From assembly GCA_002429385.1 (NCBI GenBank), contig DIZL01000032.1:25708-89707 (forward strand): a DNA stretch of 64,000 nucleotides, written 5' to 3'. Made by a program: the position numbers and the translations under genes. Source of the DNA: Prolixibacteraceae bacterium UBA6029 (GTDB lineage: Bacteria > Bacteroidota > Bacteroidia > Bacteroidales > Prolixibacteraceae). The notes under the pieces are model-generated. The model had not been told where the DNA came from. It saw only the letters and a list, made by a program, of their open reading frames with translations, and did not search any database. Shown here in pieces: positions 1 to 8,688 of this stretch. Every line of letters begins with the position of its first letter. Within the stretch, counting starts at the first letter, position 1.

Positions 1-2
1 AT

Positions 3-1061
3 AAAAGCGTAACTATTAATCGTCCGTTTTTTTCTCCCTTTGCCAAATGGGCAGGGGGGATAAATTTCACCCAGCTATTTAGCAACGACTCCATTCAGAC
101 CAGCATTTCACATTTCGACATGTTACGGTTCAAGTTTAATTCCCAGGATTTCTGGGTGGGTAATGCCATACAATTGTATAAGGGAAACAGTGAATACAGC
201 CGTACAACCAATTTCATTTCTGCCATTCGTTTTCTGCGTGTCAGATATCTTGAAAAGCCTAATGCAATATTTGACACTCAACATATGTTTACTGACGAAA
301 ACTTTTATCTTGCAAGTGTTGGTGTTTCAACCCGAAAGTACGTACAGGACAGGTATATATTTAAATTTGGGCTGACTGAAGATGTTCCCATAGGTAAAGT
401 TTACAGCCTGACCGGAGGCTATCAGCAAAAAAATAATACCGGACGCCTATATTTAGGAGCACGTATATCTACTGGGAACTATTATCCGTGGGGATATCTG
501 AGTTCGAACATCGAATGCGGAACTTTCTTTCATGCATCACATGTTGAGCAAGGTGTTATTACTGCCGGGATAAATTATTTTACAGGACTAATGGAAATCG
601 GGAAATGGAAGTTCCGTCAGTTTGTAAAGCCCCAGGTCACGATTGGCATAAACCGTTTCGACTCTGACAGCCTTACACTCAACGATGGTTATGGATTGGA
701 GGGATTTCACACTACCTATTTAAAAGGAACCAGTCGCATCCTGATGACTATACAAACACAATCATATGCTCCGTGGAATTTTATAGGATTCCGTTTTGGG
801 CCCTATGTAACCTATTCAATGGGGATGCTTGGTGATGCGTTAACCGGTTTTAAAACCAGCAGAGTCTATTCTCAGCTTGGGATTGGGGTATTAATTAAGA
901 ACGAAAACCTGGTACTAAACGCCTTTCAGCTATCCATTTCATTCTATCCTATCATTCCAGGTATTGGGAATAATATATTTAAGATGAACTCATTCAATAC
1001 AACTGATTTTGGGTTTAGGGATTTTGAAATCGGGGAGCCAGGATCGGTTGTATTTCGATAA
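3..1061 (+). CDS. Partial outer-membrane beta-barrel protein (C-terminal part)
   Basis: The reading frame is open from the first bases of the window, so the gene is cut by the left edge and the Met at 120 is internal. The about 350 visible residues show alternating hydrophobic/aromatic strands separated by polar turns (for example GGYQQKNNTGRLYLGARIST), as in an outer-membrane barrel, and the chain ends in an aromatic residue context (GEPGSVVFR). No catalytic motif is visible. A surface-antigen/porin-like role is inferred; the family cannot be named without the N-terminus. It lies 24 bp before yihY on the same strand and could be co-transcribed. Confidence 0.6.
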   Translation, partial: KSVTINRPFFSPFAKWAGGINFTQLFSNDSIQTSISHFDMLRFKFNSQDFWVGNAIQLYKGNSEYSRTTNFISAIRFLRVRYLEKPNAIFDTQHMFTDENFYLASVGVSTRKYVQDRYIFKFGLTEDVPIGKVYSLTGGYQQKNNTGRLYLGARISTGNYYPWGYLSSNIECGTFFHASHVEQGVITAGINYFTGLMEIGKWKFRQFVKPQVTIGINRFDSDSLTLNDGYGLEGFHTTYLKGTSRILMTIQTQSYAPWNFIGFRFGPYVTYSMGMLGDALTGFKTSRVYSQLGIGVLIKNENLVLNAFQLSISFYPIIPGIGNNIFKMNSFNTTDFGFRDFEIGEPGSVVFR

Positions 1062-1085
1062 CAATGAACAAATTTTATAAATACC

Positions 1086-2057
1086 ATGCAATTAAAAGAT
1101 ATTGCGAAGAAAACAGGATATCTCATTAAAGAAACCTTTAAAGGATTTATCGATGATAATGCACTAAAGCTTAGTGCAGCATTGTCCTATTATACCATCT
1201 TCTCACTGCCGCCACTACTGATCATCATTATATCGCTGAGTGGAATAATTTTCGGAGCCGATGCCGTCAGAGGTGAAATATTCGGACAGATAAACGGGTT
1301 GGTAGGAAGCGACGCTGCACTGCAAATCCAGGAAACAATAAAAAATGTAAAGCTGTCAAACAACAACTCGTATGCTTCAGTCTTCGGAATAATCATTTTA
1401 TTAGTGGGTGCGTCCGGTGTTTTTGCCGAAATACAGGACTCCATCAATTACATATGGGGTATTGAGGCAAAACCTAAACGGGGCTTAATTAAATATGCAT
1501 ATAACCGCCTGATGTCATTTTCCATGATTGGTTCAGTTGGATTTTTACTATTGGTAGGACTGATCGTAAATTCACTAATGGATATTCTGAGCAAAAGGTT
1601 GACTGAATATCTTCCAAATGACACTGTATATTTGTTTTATACGATCAATCTCCTTCTTGTTTTCAGCATTATAACCCTTTTATTTACGGTTATTTTCAAA
1701 ACTCTGCCAGACGGTAAAGTTGCTCTTCGCGACTGCATCATTGGATCATCCTTTACCGCTGTACTTTTCATGTTTGGCAAATTTGCCATTGGTTACTACC
1801 TCGGGAAATATAACATTGGCTCCATTTATGGAGCGGCAGGTTCTATTATACTAATTCTTCTTTGGGTTTATTATTCAGCTATTATACTCTATTTTGGCGC
1901 CGAATTTACAAAGGTATATGCTTCGACCCACGGGCAGAAAATAATTCCAAACTCCTATTCCGTTCTAATCCAAAAGGAAACAATTTTGAGTCATGTCACT
2001 AAATCATTAAGAGGAAAATTTAAGCATACAGTTATCAAGAACACCAATGAAAGTTGA
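1086..2057 (+). CDS. yihY: YihY/BrkB family inner-membrane protein
   Basis: 323 residues with about six hydrophobic membrane segments. The N-terminal region has the family signature in which DNALKLSAALSYYTIFSLPP leads into the first membrane helix (about residues 22-50). Later segments include GAAGSIILILLWVYYSAIIL and end in the conserved FGAEFTKVYA motif near residue 280. The family was once called ribonuclease BN but is an integral membrane protein of unsettled function. The start is the ATG 24 bp after the preceding barrel gene. A strong hairpin lies about 76 bp after its stop. Confidence 0.88.
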   Translation: MQLKDIAKKTGYLIKETFKGFIDDNALKLSAALSYYTIFSLPPLLIIIISLSGIIFGADAVRGEIFGQINGLVGSDAALQIQETIKNVKLSNNNSYASVFGIIILLVGASGVFAEIQDSINYIWGIEAKPKRGLIKYAYNRLMSFSMIGSVGFLLLVGLIVNSLMDILSKRLTEYLPNDTVYLFYTINLLLVFSIITLLFTVIFKTLPDGKVALRDCIIGSSFTAVLFMFGKFAIGYYLGKYNIGSIYGAAGSIILILLWVYYSAIILYFGAEFTKVYASTHGQKIIPNSYSVLIQKETILSHVTKSLRGKFKHTVIKNTNES

Positions 2058-2133
2058 AAGTTTATAGAAATACTGATTGTTGATAAGTGATTGTTACAAG
2101 GATCAAAACAAATTTATAAATACAGAATCAAAA

Positions 2134-2165
2134 AAGGCCGTCTCAAAATAAATTGAGACGGCCTT
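2134..2165. terminator. Bidirectional hairpin terminator between yihY and the cold-shock gene
   Basis: Perfect 13-bp inverted repeat AAGGCCGTCTCAA / TTGAGACGGCCTT around a 6-base AT loop. It is preceded by an A-run on the plus strand, which reads as a U-run for the minus-strand gene, and lies between two converging genes, so it can end both transcripts. Confidence 0.85.
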
Positions 2166-2196
2166 CAAATAATAAATGTCCTTTATAATATTTAAA

Positions 2197-2388
2197 CTAA
2201 GCTAGTTTAACATTTACGGCATTTAATCCTTTTTTACCATCCTGAAGATCAAAAGTCACTTCATCATTTTCTCTTACTTCGTCATTCAAACCGGAAACAT
2301 GTACAAAATATTCTTTGTCTGATGCACCGTCTTTAATAAATCCAAATCCTTTAGATTCGTTAAAAAATTTTACTGTTCCTTTATTCAT
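2197..2388 (-). CDS. cspA: Cold-shock domain protein (CspA family)
   Basis: A 63-residue single cold-shock (OB-fold) domain. It has MNKGTVKFFNESKGFGFI with RNP1 (GFGFI, residues 15-19) and RNP2 (FVHVS, about 28-32), the aromatic nucleic-acid-binding surface of RNA chaperones. Length and motifs match CspA-type proteins, which melt RNA structure during cold shock or stationary phase. The gene is monocistronic: an AT-rich region lies upstream and the hairpin at 2134-2165 lies downstream. Confidence 0.95.
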   Translation of the reverse strand: MNKGTVKFFNESKGFGFIKDGASDKEYFVHVSGLNDEVRENDEVTFDLQDGKKGLNAVNVKLA

Positions 2389-2537
2389 TATAATATTAAT
2401 TAATGTGATTCAAAAGTACACAATTTAATTGATATATTCACTTTGTTTTCAGGAAATTAATTAATAATAATTTTAATTTCATTTTGAGGGTAGTTCATCA
2501 GATGTTCGTTTTTCATTTTTAATACTACCTTTACCTT

Positions 2538-3218
2538 ATGAGAAAGGTATTAATTTATGTTATATTGATCCTGATGCCCATTGTAAACAGTGCCAGGGCT
2601 ACCGAATTTGGTTCAAAAGAGATAGTTGCCATTGATATTTATGCTGACCTTAATTTAGCAGATAACGGCTTATCGAGAGATGTATTCGCAATGGCGATAA
2701 AAGGATTAACAAAACTTAACACAAATGGCAGATTGCAAAACCCCAATATTGTTACCATTGCCGACTATTCGCAATCGTGTAACAGGAAGCGTCTATATGT
2801 GATTGATTTGAAAAATAAAAAACTTCTCTTTAATACCTATGTAGCACATGGGCGAAACACAGGTGATGAGTTTGCCCGATCCTTTTCGAATGATGAAGGT
2901 TCTTTAAAAAGCAGCCTGGGGTTTTATATTACAGAGAATCCCATTGTCGGTTCCCATACCGGTTTTGCATTGTTGATTAATGGAGTGGAGAAAGGGTTTA
3001 ATGATCATGCGATCAAACGTGCAATCATTATTCATGCAGCTGAATATGCCACAGAGAATTTCATTAGGAAATACGGCAGACTGGGTCGCAGTTTTGGTTG
3101 CCCTGCCCTACCCCCGGAAATGAACAAACCCATTATTGAAACGATTAAAGGCGGAACATGTCTGTTTCTTTATAATCCCGACAACAAATACATTTGCAGC
3201 TCCTCTTTACTTAATTAG
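2538..3218 (+). CDS. Murein L,D-transpeptidase catalytic-domain family protein (YkuD_2 type)
   Basis: 226 residues with an N-terminal signal peptide (hydrophobic residues 3-16, cleavage near NSARA). The domain contains a DYSQSCNRKRLYVIDLKNKK strand, a Gly/His segment (AHGRNTG) and the nucleophile motif GRSFGCPALP near residue 188, the S-x-GC pattern of the YkuD_2 family. It probably acts on peptidoglycan in the periplasm. A TACCTTTA lies only 4 bp before the ATG at 2526-2533, too close to serve as its -7 element unless translation starts downstream. Its 3' end overlaps the convergent gene on the other strand by 12 bp, so two wall-modifying enzymes face each other. Confidence 0.85.
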   Translation: MRKVLIYVILILMPIVNSARATEFGSKEIVAIDIYADLNLADNGLSRDVFAMAIKGLTKLNTNGRLQNPNIVTIADYSQSCNRKRLYVIDLKNKKLLFNTYVAHGRNTGDEFARSFSNDEGSLKSSLGFYITENPIVGSHTGFALLINGVEKGFNDHAIKRAIIIHAAEYATENFIRKYGRLGRSFGCPALPPEMNKPIIETIKGGTCLFLYNPDNKYICSSSLLN

Positions 3219-4511
3219 CCCGTATACGTCCTTAAGAAAAGTAACCTGTTTGCCCTTTACGGTTACCGGCATATAAACAATAAAGACTGGTACTTTTTGG
3301 GCTAACCTGATTGTTTTTGATTCAGTATCTTTTTTCCCGGTTTTCAATGCATATACATCAATCTTCCCTTTAGTCAGCAAATCGGCAAGTTCAACTGGTT
3401 TCTCCAAACGGATACATCCATGGCTCAAGAAACGGTAATCCTTTGCAAATGCCCCCTTCGAATTGGTATCATGTAAATAGATGCTGAAGGGATTCCCCAG
3501 GTTAAACTTTAAAACTCCCAGAGAATTGTTTGGGCCGGTAGATTCACGAAAAAAATATGGAAAGTTCTTTTCTGTATAGTCGGCCCAATTTAAATTTGAA
3601 TCATCAACAACAATACCTTTAGAATCAACCACTTCAAAGTTATTCCGTTCCAGGTAACTTTCATTCTTCTGCACTTTGGGCAAAAGTTCCTTGGATGCAA
3701 TTGAGAATGGTACATTCCAATATGGGAAAGTTACAATATCTGTAATGTATGAAGCAATGGTGGGAGTCGGATTTTTCTTCTTCCCTACCACTGAACGCAT
3801 CTTAAGAACGAGTTTATTATTCCGATAATATTCAACTTCAGTTGTCGGGATATTTGCAAGAATATATTCTGATTGATGATTTAAAGAGAGGAACCTCAGA
3901 TAATTCATCGAAAGAGCTATTTTCTTGTATTTCAGGGAATCTGTCGGCTTGATGGAATCCTTTATGTATTTTTTCAAAACCTGATAATCATGATCCTTGC
4001 AATCCAACCGTGAAACTACTTTCGACACTGCCCCCCTGTATCTTGAATTCATCAGTTGATAAATATAGACAGAGTCACGAGAAGTTTTCACTTCACTATA
4101 TTCAAAATGAACAGTACTTTCCTGCAATGCTTTGATGAATTTTAATACCAGGCCTGTGATCAGTTTATCTGTATTCTCATTTATAATATTGTCCCTGGTA
4201 TTTCCGTCTGACAATAAAGTCCGAATCTGTTCAGTTTGTTTTTTGTTTGTAACGATCCCTGATTTATCAGATGATTCAATTGCTGTAAGCCATTCGATTG
4301 CTCTTTTCTTATCTCTGACCGTTGAAAACCAATAGAGAGGTTCATGATTAATGGCATAGAATTTTTGAACCATAGCCTCTTCCTTAACAACAGAGTCCTT
4401 CTTAACTATTGGTTCCTGAGTAAAACTATTGACTACGAAACAACTTACCAGGAGTAGAGAAAGGAATCCTTTACTGAAGTACAAACTTACTTTGCCGGAA
4501 ATATAGACCAT
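3207..4511 (-). CDS. L,D-transpeptidase, YcbB-like scaffold plus YkuD domain
   Basis: About 434 residues. A signal peptide (hydrophobic residues 7-30) is followed by a long scaffold region and a C-terminal YkuD domain with NPFSIYLHDTNSKGAF and the active-site SHGCIRLEKP near residue 370. The nucleophile Cys and its His/Arg are intact. Such enzymes form 3-3 cross-links in peptidoglycan, bypassing penicillin-binding proteins. I start at the ATG at 4511; the longer frame would need a TTG. The gene carries the shared stress promoter at 4544-4609, with the -7 element 32 bp before the ATG, so it looks stress-induced. Confidence 0.88.
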   Translation of the reverse strand: MVYISGKVSLYFSKGFLSLLLVSCFVVNSFTQEPIVKKDSVVKEEAMVQKFYAINHEPLYWFSTVRDKKRAIEWLTAIESSDKSGIVTNKKQTEQIRTLLSDGNTRDNIINENTDKLITGLVLKFIKALQESTVHFEYSEVKTSRDSVYIYQLMNSRYRGAVSKVVSRLDCKDHDYQVLKKYIKDSIKPTDSLKYKKIALSMNYLRFLSLNHQSEYILANIPTTEVEYYRNNKLVLKMRSVVGKKKNPTPTIASYITDIVTFPYWNVPFSIASKELLPKVQKNESYLERNNFEVVDSKGIVVDDSNLNWADYTEKNFPYFFRESTGPNNSLGVLKFNLGNPFSIYLHDTNSKGAFAKDYRFLSHGCIRLEKPVELADLLTKGKIDVYALKTGKKDTESKTIRLAQKVPVFIVYMPVTVKGKQVTFLKDVYGLIK

Positions 4512-4543
4512 ATTCAATGAGTGTAACCCGTTTGATTTGTTAT

Positions 4544-4609
4544 CAAAGGTGTGCCATTAATGCCCATTAAGTGTTACACAATTATCGTAAAGAGTTACAT
4601 TATTCACAT
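4544..4609 (-). promoter_or_regulatory. Shared stress-type promoter (P1) of the L,D-transpeptidase gene
   Basis: Read on the minus strand: TGTGAATAATGTAAC (distal box), then TGTAAC exactly 21 bp further (proximal box, plus-strand 4573-4578), then 21 bp to the -7 element CACCTTTG (4544-4551). Same geometry as eleven other promoters in the window. Confidence 0.75.
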
Positions 4610-4617
4610 ATCAGATA

Positions 4618-6084
4618 TCAGACAACCCGCTCAAAATCGATGAATCCCTCTTCCACATTAATGTATATCAGACGTGCTTTTAGCTGATGCCCCACTTCCA
4701 ATCCCCTGAATCCATTGACCAGTTTTCCTTCCACATGAGGATGGAAAAGCCTGATCCAGGTACCTTTGGGTGATGCGCCACTGACGATAGCTTCAAACAC
4801 TTCGCCAATTCTCGATTCCATAAGCATCGCATTGGCCGACTTTTCAACCAGTCGTTCTACTTTCTTTACATCATCCTCCTTCAAGGTACAATGGTGGGCA
4901 ATTTCATTCAGTTGTTCAATCGAATAAGGAACTGAATGGCCTGCAATAGCTGATTTGAGCAATCGTTGTGTAACCAGATCAGGGTAACGACGGTTAGGAG
5001 CTGTCGAATGGGTATAATCTTTTACGGCCAGACCAAAATGACCTTCGGAAGTAGAGCCGGGAGTTTCCACTACATATTCACCTGCTCCCAGAAGTTTAAG
5101 CACACTAAGCGACATATCAACAAAATGTGAAGGATCGTTTTGCTTGATAAACTTCAGATATGCAGAAAGAGATTTAGAGTCAGCCCTTTCGGGCAGTGTA
5201 AAACCATGCACGGCAGCCAGTTCAACGATACGGTCCCACCGCTTTGGGGTTTTGACAACTCTCCTCAGGGAAGGAAATTTTTTATCAGACAGATACCGGG
5301 CTGTTGATCCGTTTGCAGCAATCATAAAGTCTTCAATTAAACTTTCAGCTCTGTTTTTCTGTTTTATCTTCATTTCGATTAAAACATCTCCGTCAAAGAC
5401 TGGTCGGGCTTCAATGGTCTCAAATTCCAATGCGCCATGCTCATTGCGCAACTCTTTCATTTTTTGAGCTATCCGGTCTTGTAACTGAATGTTTTCAGCC
5501 AGACCGTCAACCTTGGTAATTCCTGAGGGAATTGGACCATCTTTTTCGAGCCAGGCAGCCAGACTCCCATACTGAAGCTTTGCACGATTACAGACTGTAG
5601 CGAGATAAACATCAGATTGTTGCACGGAACCATCTTCGCCGATGACCATTTCAACCACAACAGCGCAACGGTCGGCATCAAAGCTTAGCGAGGTAAGATT
5701 GGTCGATAATTTTTCAGGAAGCATCGGGAACATTTCAGCTATCGTATAGATTGATGCTGTGTTTTGGCTGGCATGATCATCAATACTGGATTGTTTGACA
5801 ACCAAAGCATCCACATCAGCAATGGCAATCAGCAACCGTACTTTATTACCAGGCAACTGTTCGGCATACGATAACTGGTCGAGATCAAGCGAATCATCAT
5901 TATCAACTGAACACCAGAGCAGCTGACGTAAATCCTTGTCTGTTGCAGAGGTATGAGTTGCAGGAAAGGTAATATTCTTTAACTCGTTGATCACGGCAGC
6001 CGGGAAATCAGGCACTAATCCCCTTGATATCATTGCCTTTCGTGCAATTTCCTGTAAAGTTATCCGATTGGCTTTATTATTCAT
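4618..6084 (-). CDS. RNB-domain ribonuclease (RNase II/R family)
   Basis: 488 residues, shorter than RNase R or RNase II because the N-terminal cold-shock domains are missing. The RNB catalytic core has the acidic cluster CSVDNDDSLDLDQL near residue 53, which supplies metal-binding aspartates. It also has the HSTAPNRRYPDLVTQRLL motif near residue 365 that contacts RNA. The last about 80 residues (FEAIVSGASPKGTWIRLFHP) look like an S1-type beta barrel. Predicted role: processive 3'-5' exoribonuclease. The start is the ATG at 6084, and the next upstream gene ends 58 bp away. Confidence 0.87.
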   Translation of the reverse strand: MNNKANRITLQEIARKAMISRGLVPDFPAAVINELKNITFPATHTSATDKDLRQLLWCSVDNDDSLDLDQLSYAEQLPGNKVRLLIAIADVDALVVKQSSIDDHASQNTASIYTIAEMFPMLPEKLSTNLTSLSFDADRCAVVVEMVIGEDGSVQQSDVYLATVCNRAKLQYGSLAAWLEKDGPIPSGITKVDGLAENIQLQDRIAQKMKELRNEHGALEFETIEARPVFDGDVLIEMKIKQKNRAESLIEDFMIAANGSTARYLSDKKFPSLRRVVKTPKRWDRIVELAAVHGFTLPERADSKSLSAYLKFIKQNDPSHFVDMSLSVLKLLGAGEYVVETPGSTSEGHFGLAVKDYTHSTAPNRRYPDLVTQRLLKSAIAGHSVPYSIEQLNEIAHHCTLKEDDVKKVERLVEKSANAMLMESRIGEVFEAIVSGASPKGTWIRLFHPHVEGKLVNGFRGLEVGHQLKARLIYINVEEGFIDFERVV

Positions 6085-6142
6085 AGCAGTTTCTCCTATT
6101 TTTAGTTGACGGGGTTCAAAGATAGATTATTCACCTGTTAAC

Positions 6143-8665
6143 TTAAAACTTCACCTTCTTATAAAAGATAGTCTTTGTAATTTCTGCTGCGATAATATAA
6201 AACACTACGATGAGCATTAGGAGCAGATAGGTTGTGAAGCTTAAAGGGCTGAAGCCAAAAACAGTTCCAAGCGGAGTGAATGGCAAGATGAGCGTAATAA
6301 AAGCAATTGTCAGTGTGGCTATTAACAGGTATTTTCCCGGTTTACTTTTGAAGAAAGGTTTCCGGCTTCGAATAACCAGCACAATGATCGATGCGGAGAT
6401 CACAGATTCGAGGAACCAACCAGTACGGAACTCCCCCTCTTTGGCGTGGAGAATGAGCAGGAGCAGTCCGAAAGTAAGGTAGTCGAACACTGAACTTACC
6501 AGGCCAAAGGTAATCATGAACTTGCGAATAGCCTTGATGTCCCACCGCCGGGGATAATTAATCATCTCCTCATCAACATTGTCGGTGGCAATAGTCATTT
6601 CAGGGAAGTCGGTCATTAGATTGGTGAGCAGAATCTGTTTTGGCAACAACGGAAGAAAAGGGATAAACAACGATAATCCTGCCATGCTAAACATGTTCCC
6701 AAAATTGGCGCTTGTTGCCATAAATACATATTTGAGTGTATTGGCAAAGGTGGTCCGTCCTTCGCACACTCCTTCAATCAATACACTTAAGTCTTTTTCC
6801 AGCAATACGATATCGGCAGCATCCTTGGCTACATCAGCAGCAGTATCTACTGAAATTCCCACATCGGCAGCATGAAGCGCTGATGCATCATTGATCCCAT
6901 CGCCCATGTATCCTACTACGTTCCCTGCCTTCCGCATGGCAATGATAATTCGTTCTTTCTGATTGGGTTCTATTTCAGCAAACACGCTTACCGTTCCTAC
7001 TTGTCTGAGCAAAGCGGCATCGCTCATTTGACGCATTTGAGTCCCTGTAAGTATTTTCGTATCCAAAAGCCCCATCTTTTTACTCAAACTGGCTGCAACC
7101 AGATGATTATCGCCTGTGATCACTTTGAGCGAAACGCCCAATTTCTTCAGTATTGCAATCGTGTCGGCAATATTGGCCTTGGGGGGGTCAAAAAGGGTGA
7201 GAAATCCAAGAAAAGTCATATCCTTCTCATCATCTTTGCTGATAAGCGATTCAGAAGACAGGTTTTTATAGGCAATTCCTAAGGTGCGAAAGCCATCATT
7301 GCTGAAAGCTTCAAATTGCTTCTGAATCTGTTTCTCCTCTGTAGTTAACTTAACCACACTACCCTCTTTGGTTTCAACAGTTGAACATACGTCGAGTATA
7401 TTTGATAGTGCACCTTTGGTCACCATCAGGTATTCATCATCATGTTTAACTGATATGCTCAGACGTTTCCGAAGAAAATCATAGGGAATTTCGTCGTGTT
7501 TCTGGTATCCCTTCAGGTCAATCTTTTGAAAGTTAATGATAGCTTCATCAATAGGGTTTGTAAAACCTGTTTCGTACGAAGCATTAAGGTATGCAAAGAG
7601 GAATACTTTATCACTTGCTTCTCCATTCAAATCAACCGCTGATTGCACCTTTACAGTTCCTTCGGTCAGGGTGCCGGTTTTATCAGAACAGATTACATTC
7701 ATGCTTCCAAAGTTTTCGATCGAGGCAAGCCGCTTCACTATGACTTTCTTTTCGGCCATCTTCTTGGCTCCATGTGCCAGATTTATACTGATGATGGCGG
7801 GCAATAGCTGTGGCGTTAATCCTACAGCCAGAGCCAGAGAAAAGAGAAAAGCTTCGAGAACAGGCCGCTGCAGGTAAACATTTATAGCAAAAATAAGTAC
7901 CACCAATACCATGGTCACTTCTCCCAGGAAATACCCGAACCTTCGGATGCCACGTTCGAACTCTGTTTCAGGAGCTTTGAGTTTGAGCCGCTCCGATACT
8001 TTCCCAAACTCTGTATTTATTCCGGTAAGTGTAACCAAAACTTTTGCAGTACCGCTAACCACATGAGTACCCATCCAAACCGTATTTGTTCGCTGCGCAA
8101 GAGGTGTATCGGCAGGTAATACTGATACTTCTTTTTCAACCGGGAATGTTTCACCGGTAAGCATTGCTTCATCCACAAATATATCTTTCGATTCAAGAAT
8201 CAGGCAGTCTCCCGGGACAATGTCGCCTGCATTCAGAATAACGATGTCGCCTGGAACAATTTCTTCAATGGCCACTTCTATTTGTTTTCCATCGCGAAGA
8301 ACTGTCGCTTTTATTTGTACCAGGGCAAGCAGTTTCGCTACCGCATTGGAGGCGCTGTATTCCTGCCAGAATCCAAGAAGGCCGCTTACAATGACGATGC
8401 CAAGAATGATGGAAGCATCGACAAAATTGCGCAAAAACAGTGATAAACACGTCGCTGCTAAAAGAATGAGAATAATAGGACTCTTAAACTGACCGACCAA
8501 AAGTGCGAATGTCCCCGATTGTTTTTTTTGTTTCAGACTATTGGCGCCATAACTTGCAAGCCTTTTCTTTGCTTCAATGCCTGTCAATCCATCTTTTCCC
8601 GATTCAAGTGCCTGAAGCATCTCAGATGTGGAGATGCTCCAAAAATCCTTTTTAAGTTGGTCCAT
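6143..8665 (-). CDS. mgtA: Magnesium-translocating P-type ATPase (MgtA type)
   Basis: 840 residues, a normal length for MgtA (P3B ATPase). Visible parts in order: the N-terminal cation-ATPase segment, the actuator motif MLTGETFPVEKE, the phosphorylation motif CSDKTGTLTEG with the catalytic Asp, the hinge GDGINDASALHAADVG, and C-terminal membrane helices with the MgtA-like VIRSRKPFFKSKPG. It should import Mg2+ across the inner membrane. It follows the H+-ATPase gene by 23 bp on the same strand, so the two are probably co-transcribed. No Mg-sensing leader is recognisable because there is almost no space upstream. Confidence 0.93.
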   Translation of the reverse strand: MDQLKKDFWSISTSEMLQALESGKDGLTGIEAKKRLASYGANSLKQKKQSGTFALLVGQFKSPIILILLAATCLSLFLRNFVDASIILGIVIVSGLLGFWQEYSASNAVAKLLALVQIKATVLRDGKQIEVAIEEIVPGDIVILNAGDIVPGDCLILESKDIFVDEAMLTGETFPVEKEVSVLPADTPLAQRTNTVWMGTHVVSGTAKVLVTLTGINTEFGKVSERLKLKAPETEFERGIRRFGYFLGEVTMVLVVLIFAINVYLQRPVLEAFLFSLALAVGLTPQLLPAIISINLAHGAKKMAEKKVIVKRLASIENFGSMNVICSDKTGTLTEGTVKVQSAVDLNGEASDKVFLFAYLNASYETGFTNPIDEAIINFQKIDLKGYQKHDEIPYDFLRKRLSISVKHDDEYLMVTKGALSNILDVCSTVETKEGSVVKLTTEEKQIQKQFEAFSNDGFRTLGIAYKNLSSESLISKDDEKDMTFLGFLTLFDPPKANIADTIAILKKLGVSLKVITGDNHLVAASLSKKMGLLDTKILTGTQMRQMSDAALLRQVGTVSVFAEIEPNQKERIIIAMRKAGNVVGYMGDGINDASALHAADVGISVDTAADVAKDAADIVLLEKDLSVLIEGVCEGRTTFANTLKYVFMATSANFGNMFSMAGLSLFIPFLPLLPKQILLTNLMTDFPEMTIATDNVDEEMINYPRRWDIKAIRKFMITFGLVSSVFDYLTFGLLLLILHAKEGEFRTGWFLESVISASIIVLVIRSRKPFFKSKPGKYLLIATLTIAFITLILPFTPLGTVFGFSPLSFTTYLLLMLIVVFYIIAAEITKTIFYKKVKF

Positions 8666-8688
8666 TCTGAAATTTGTTTTTCAAATTC

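Noticed and set aside
2526..2533. TACCTTTA as the -7 element of the plus-strand transpeptidase gene
   Set aside because: It ends 4 bp before the ATG, and the activator boxes are absent at the required distance, so it is probably chance.
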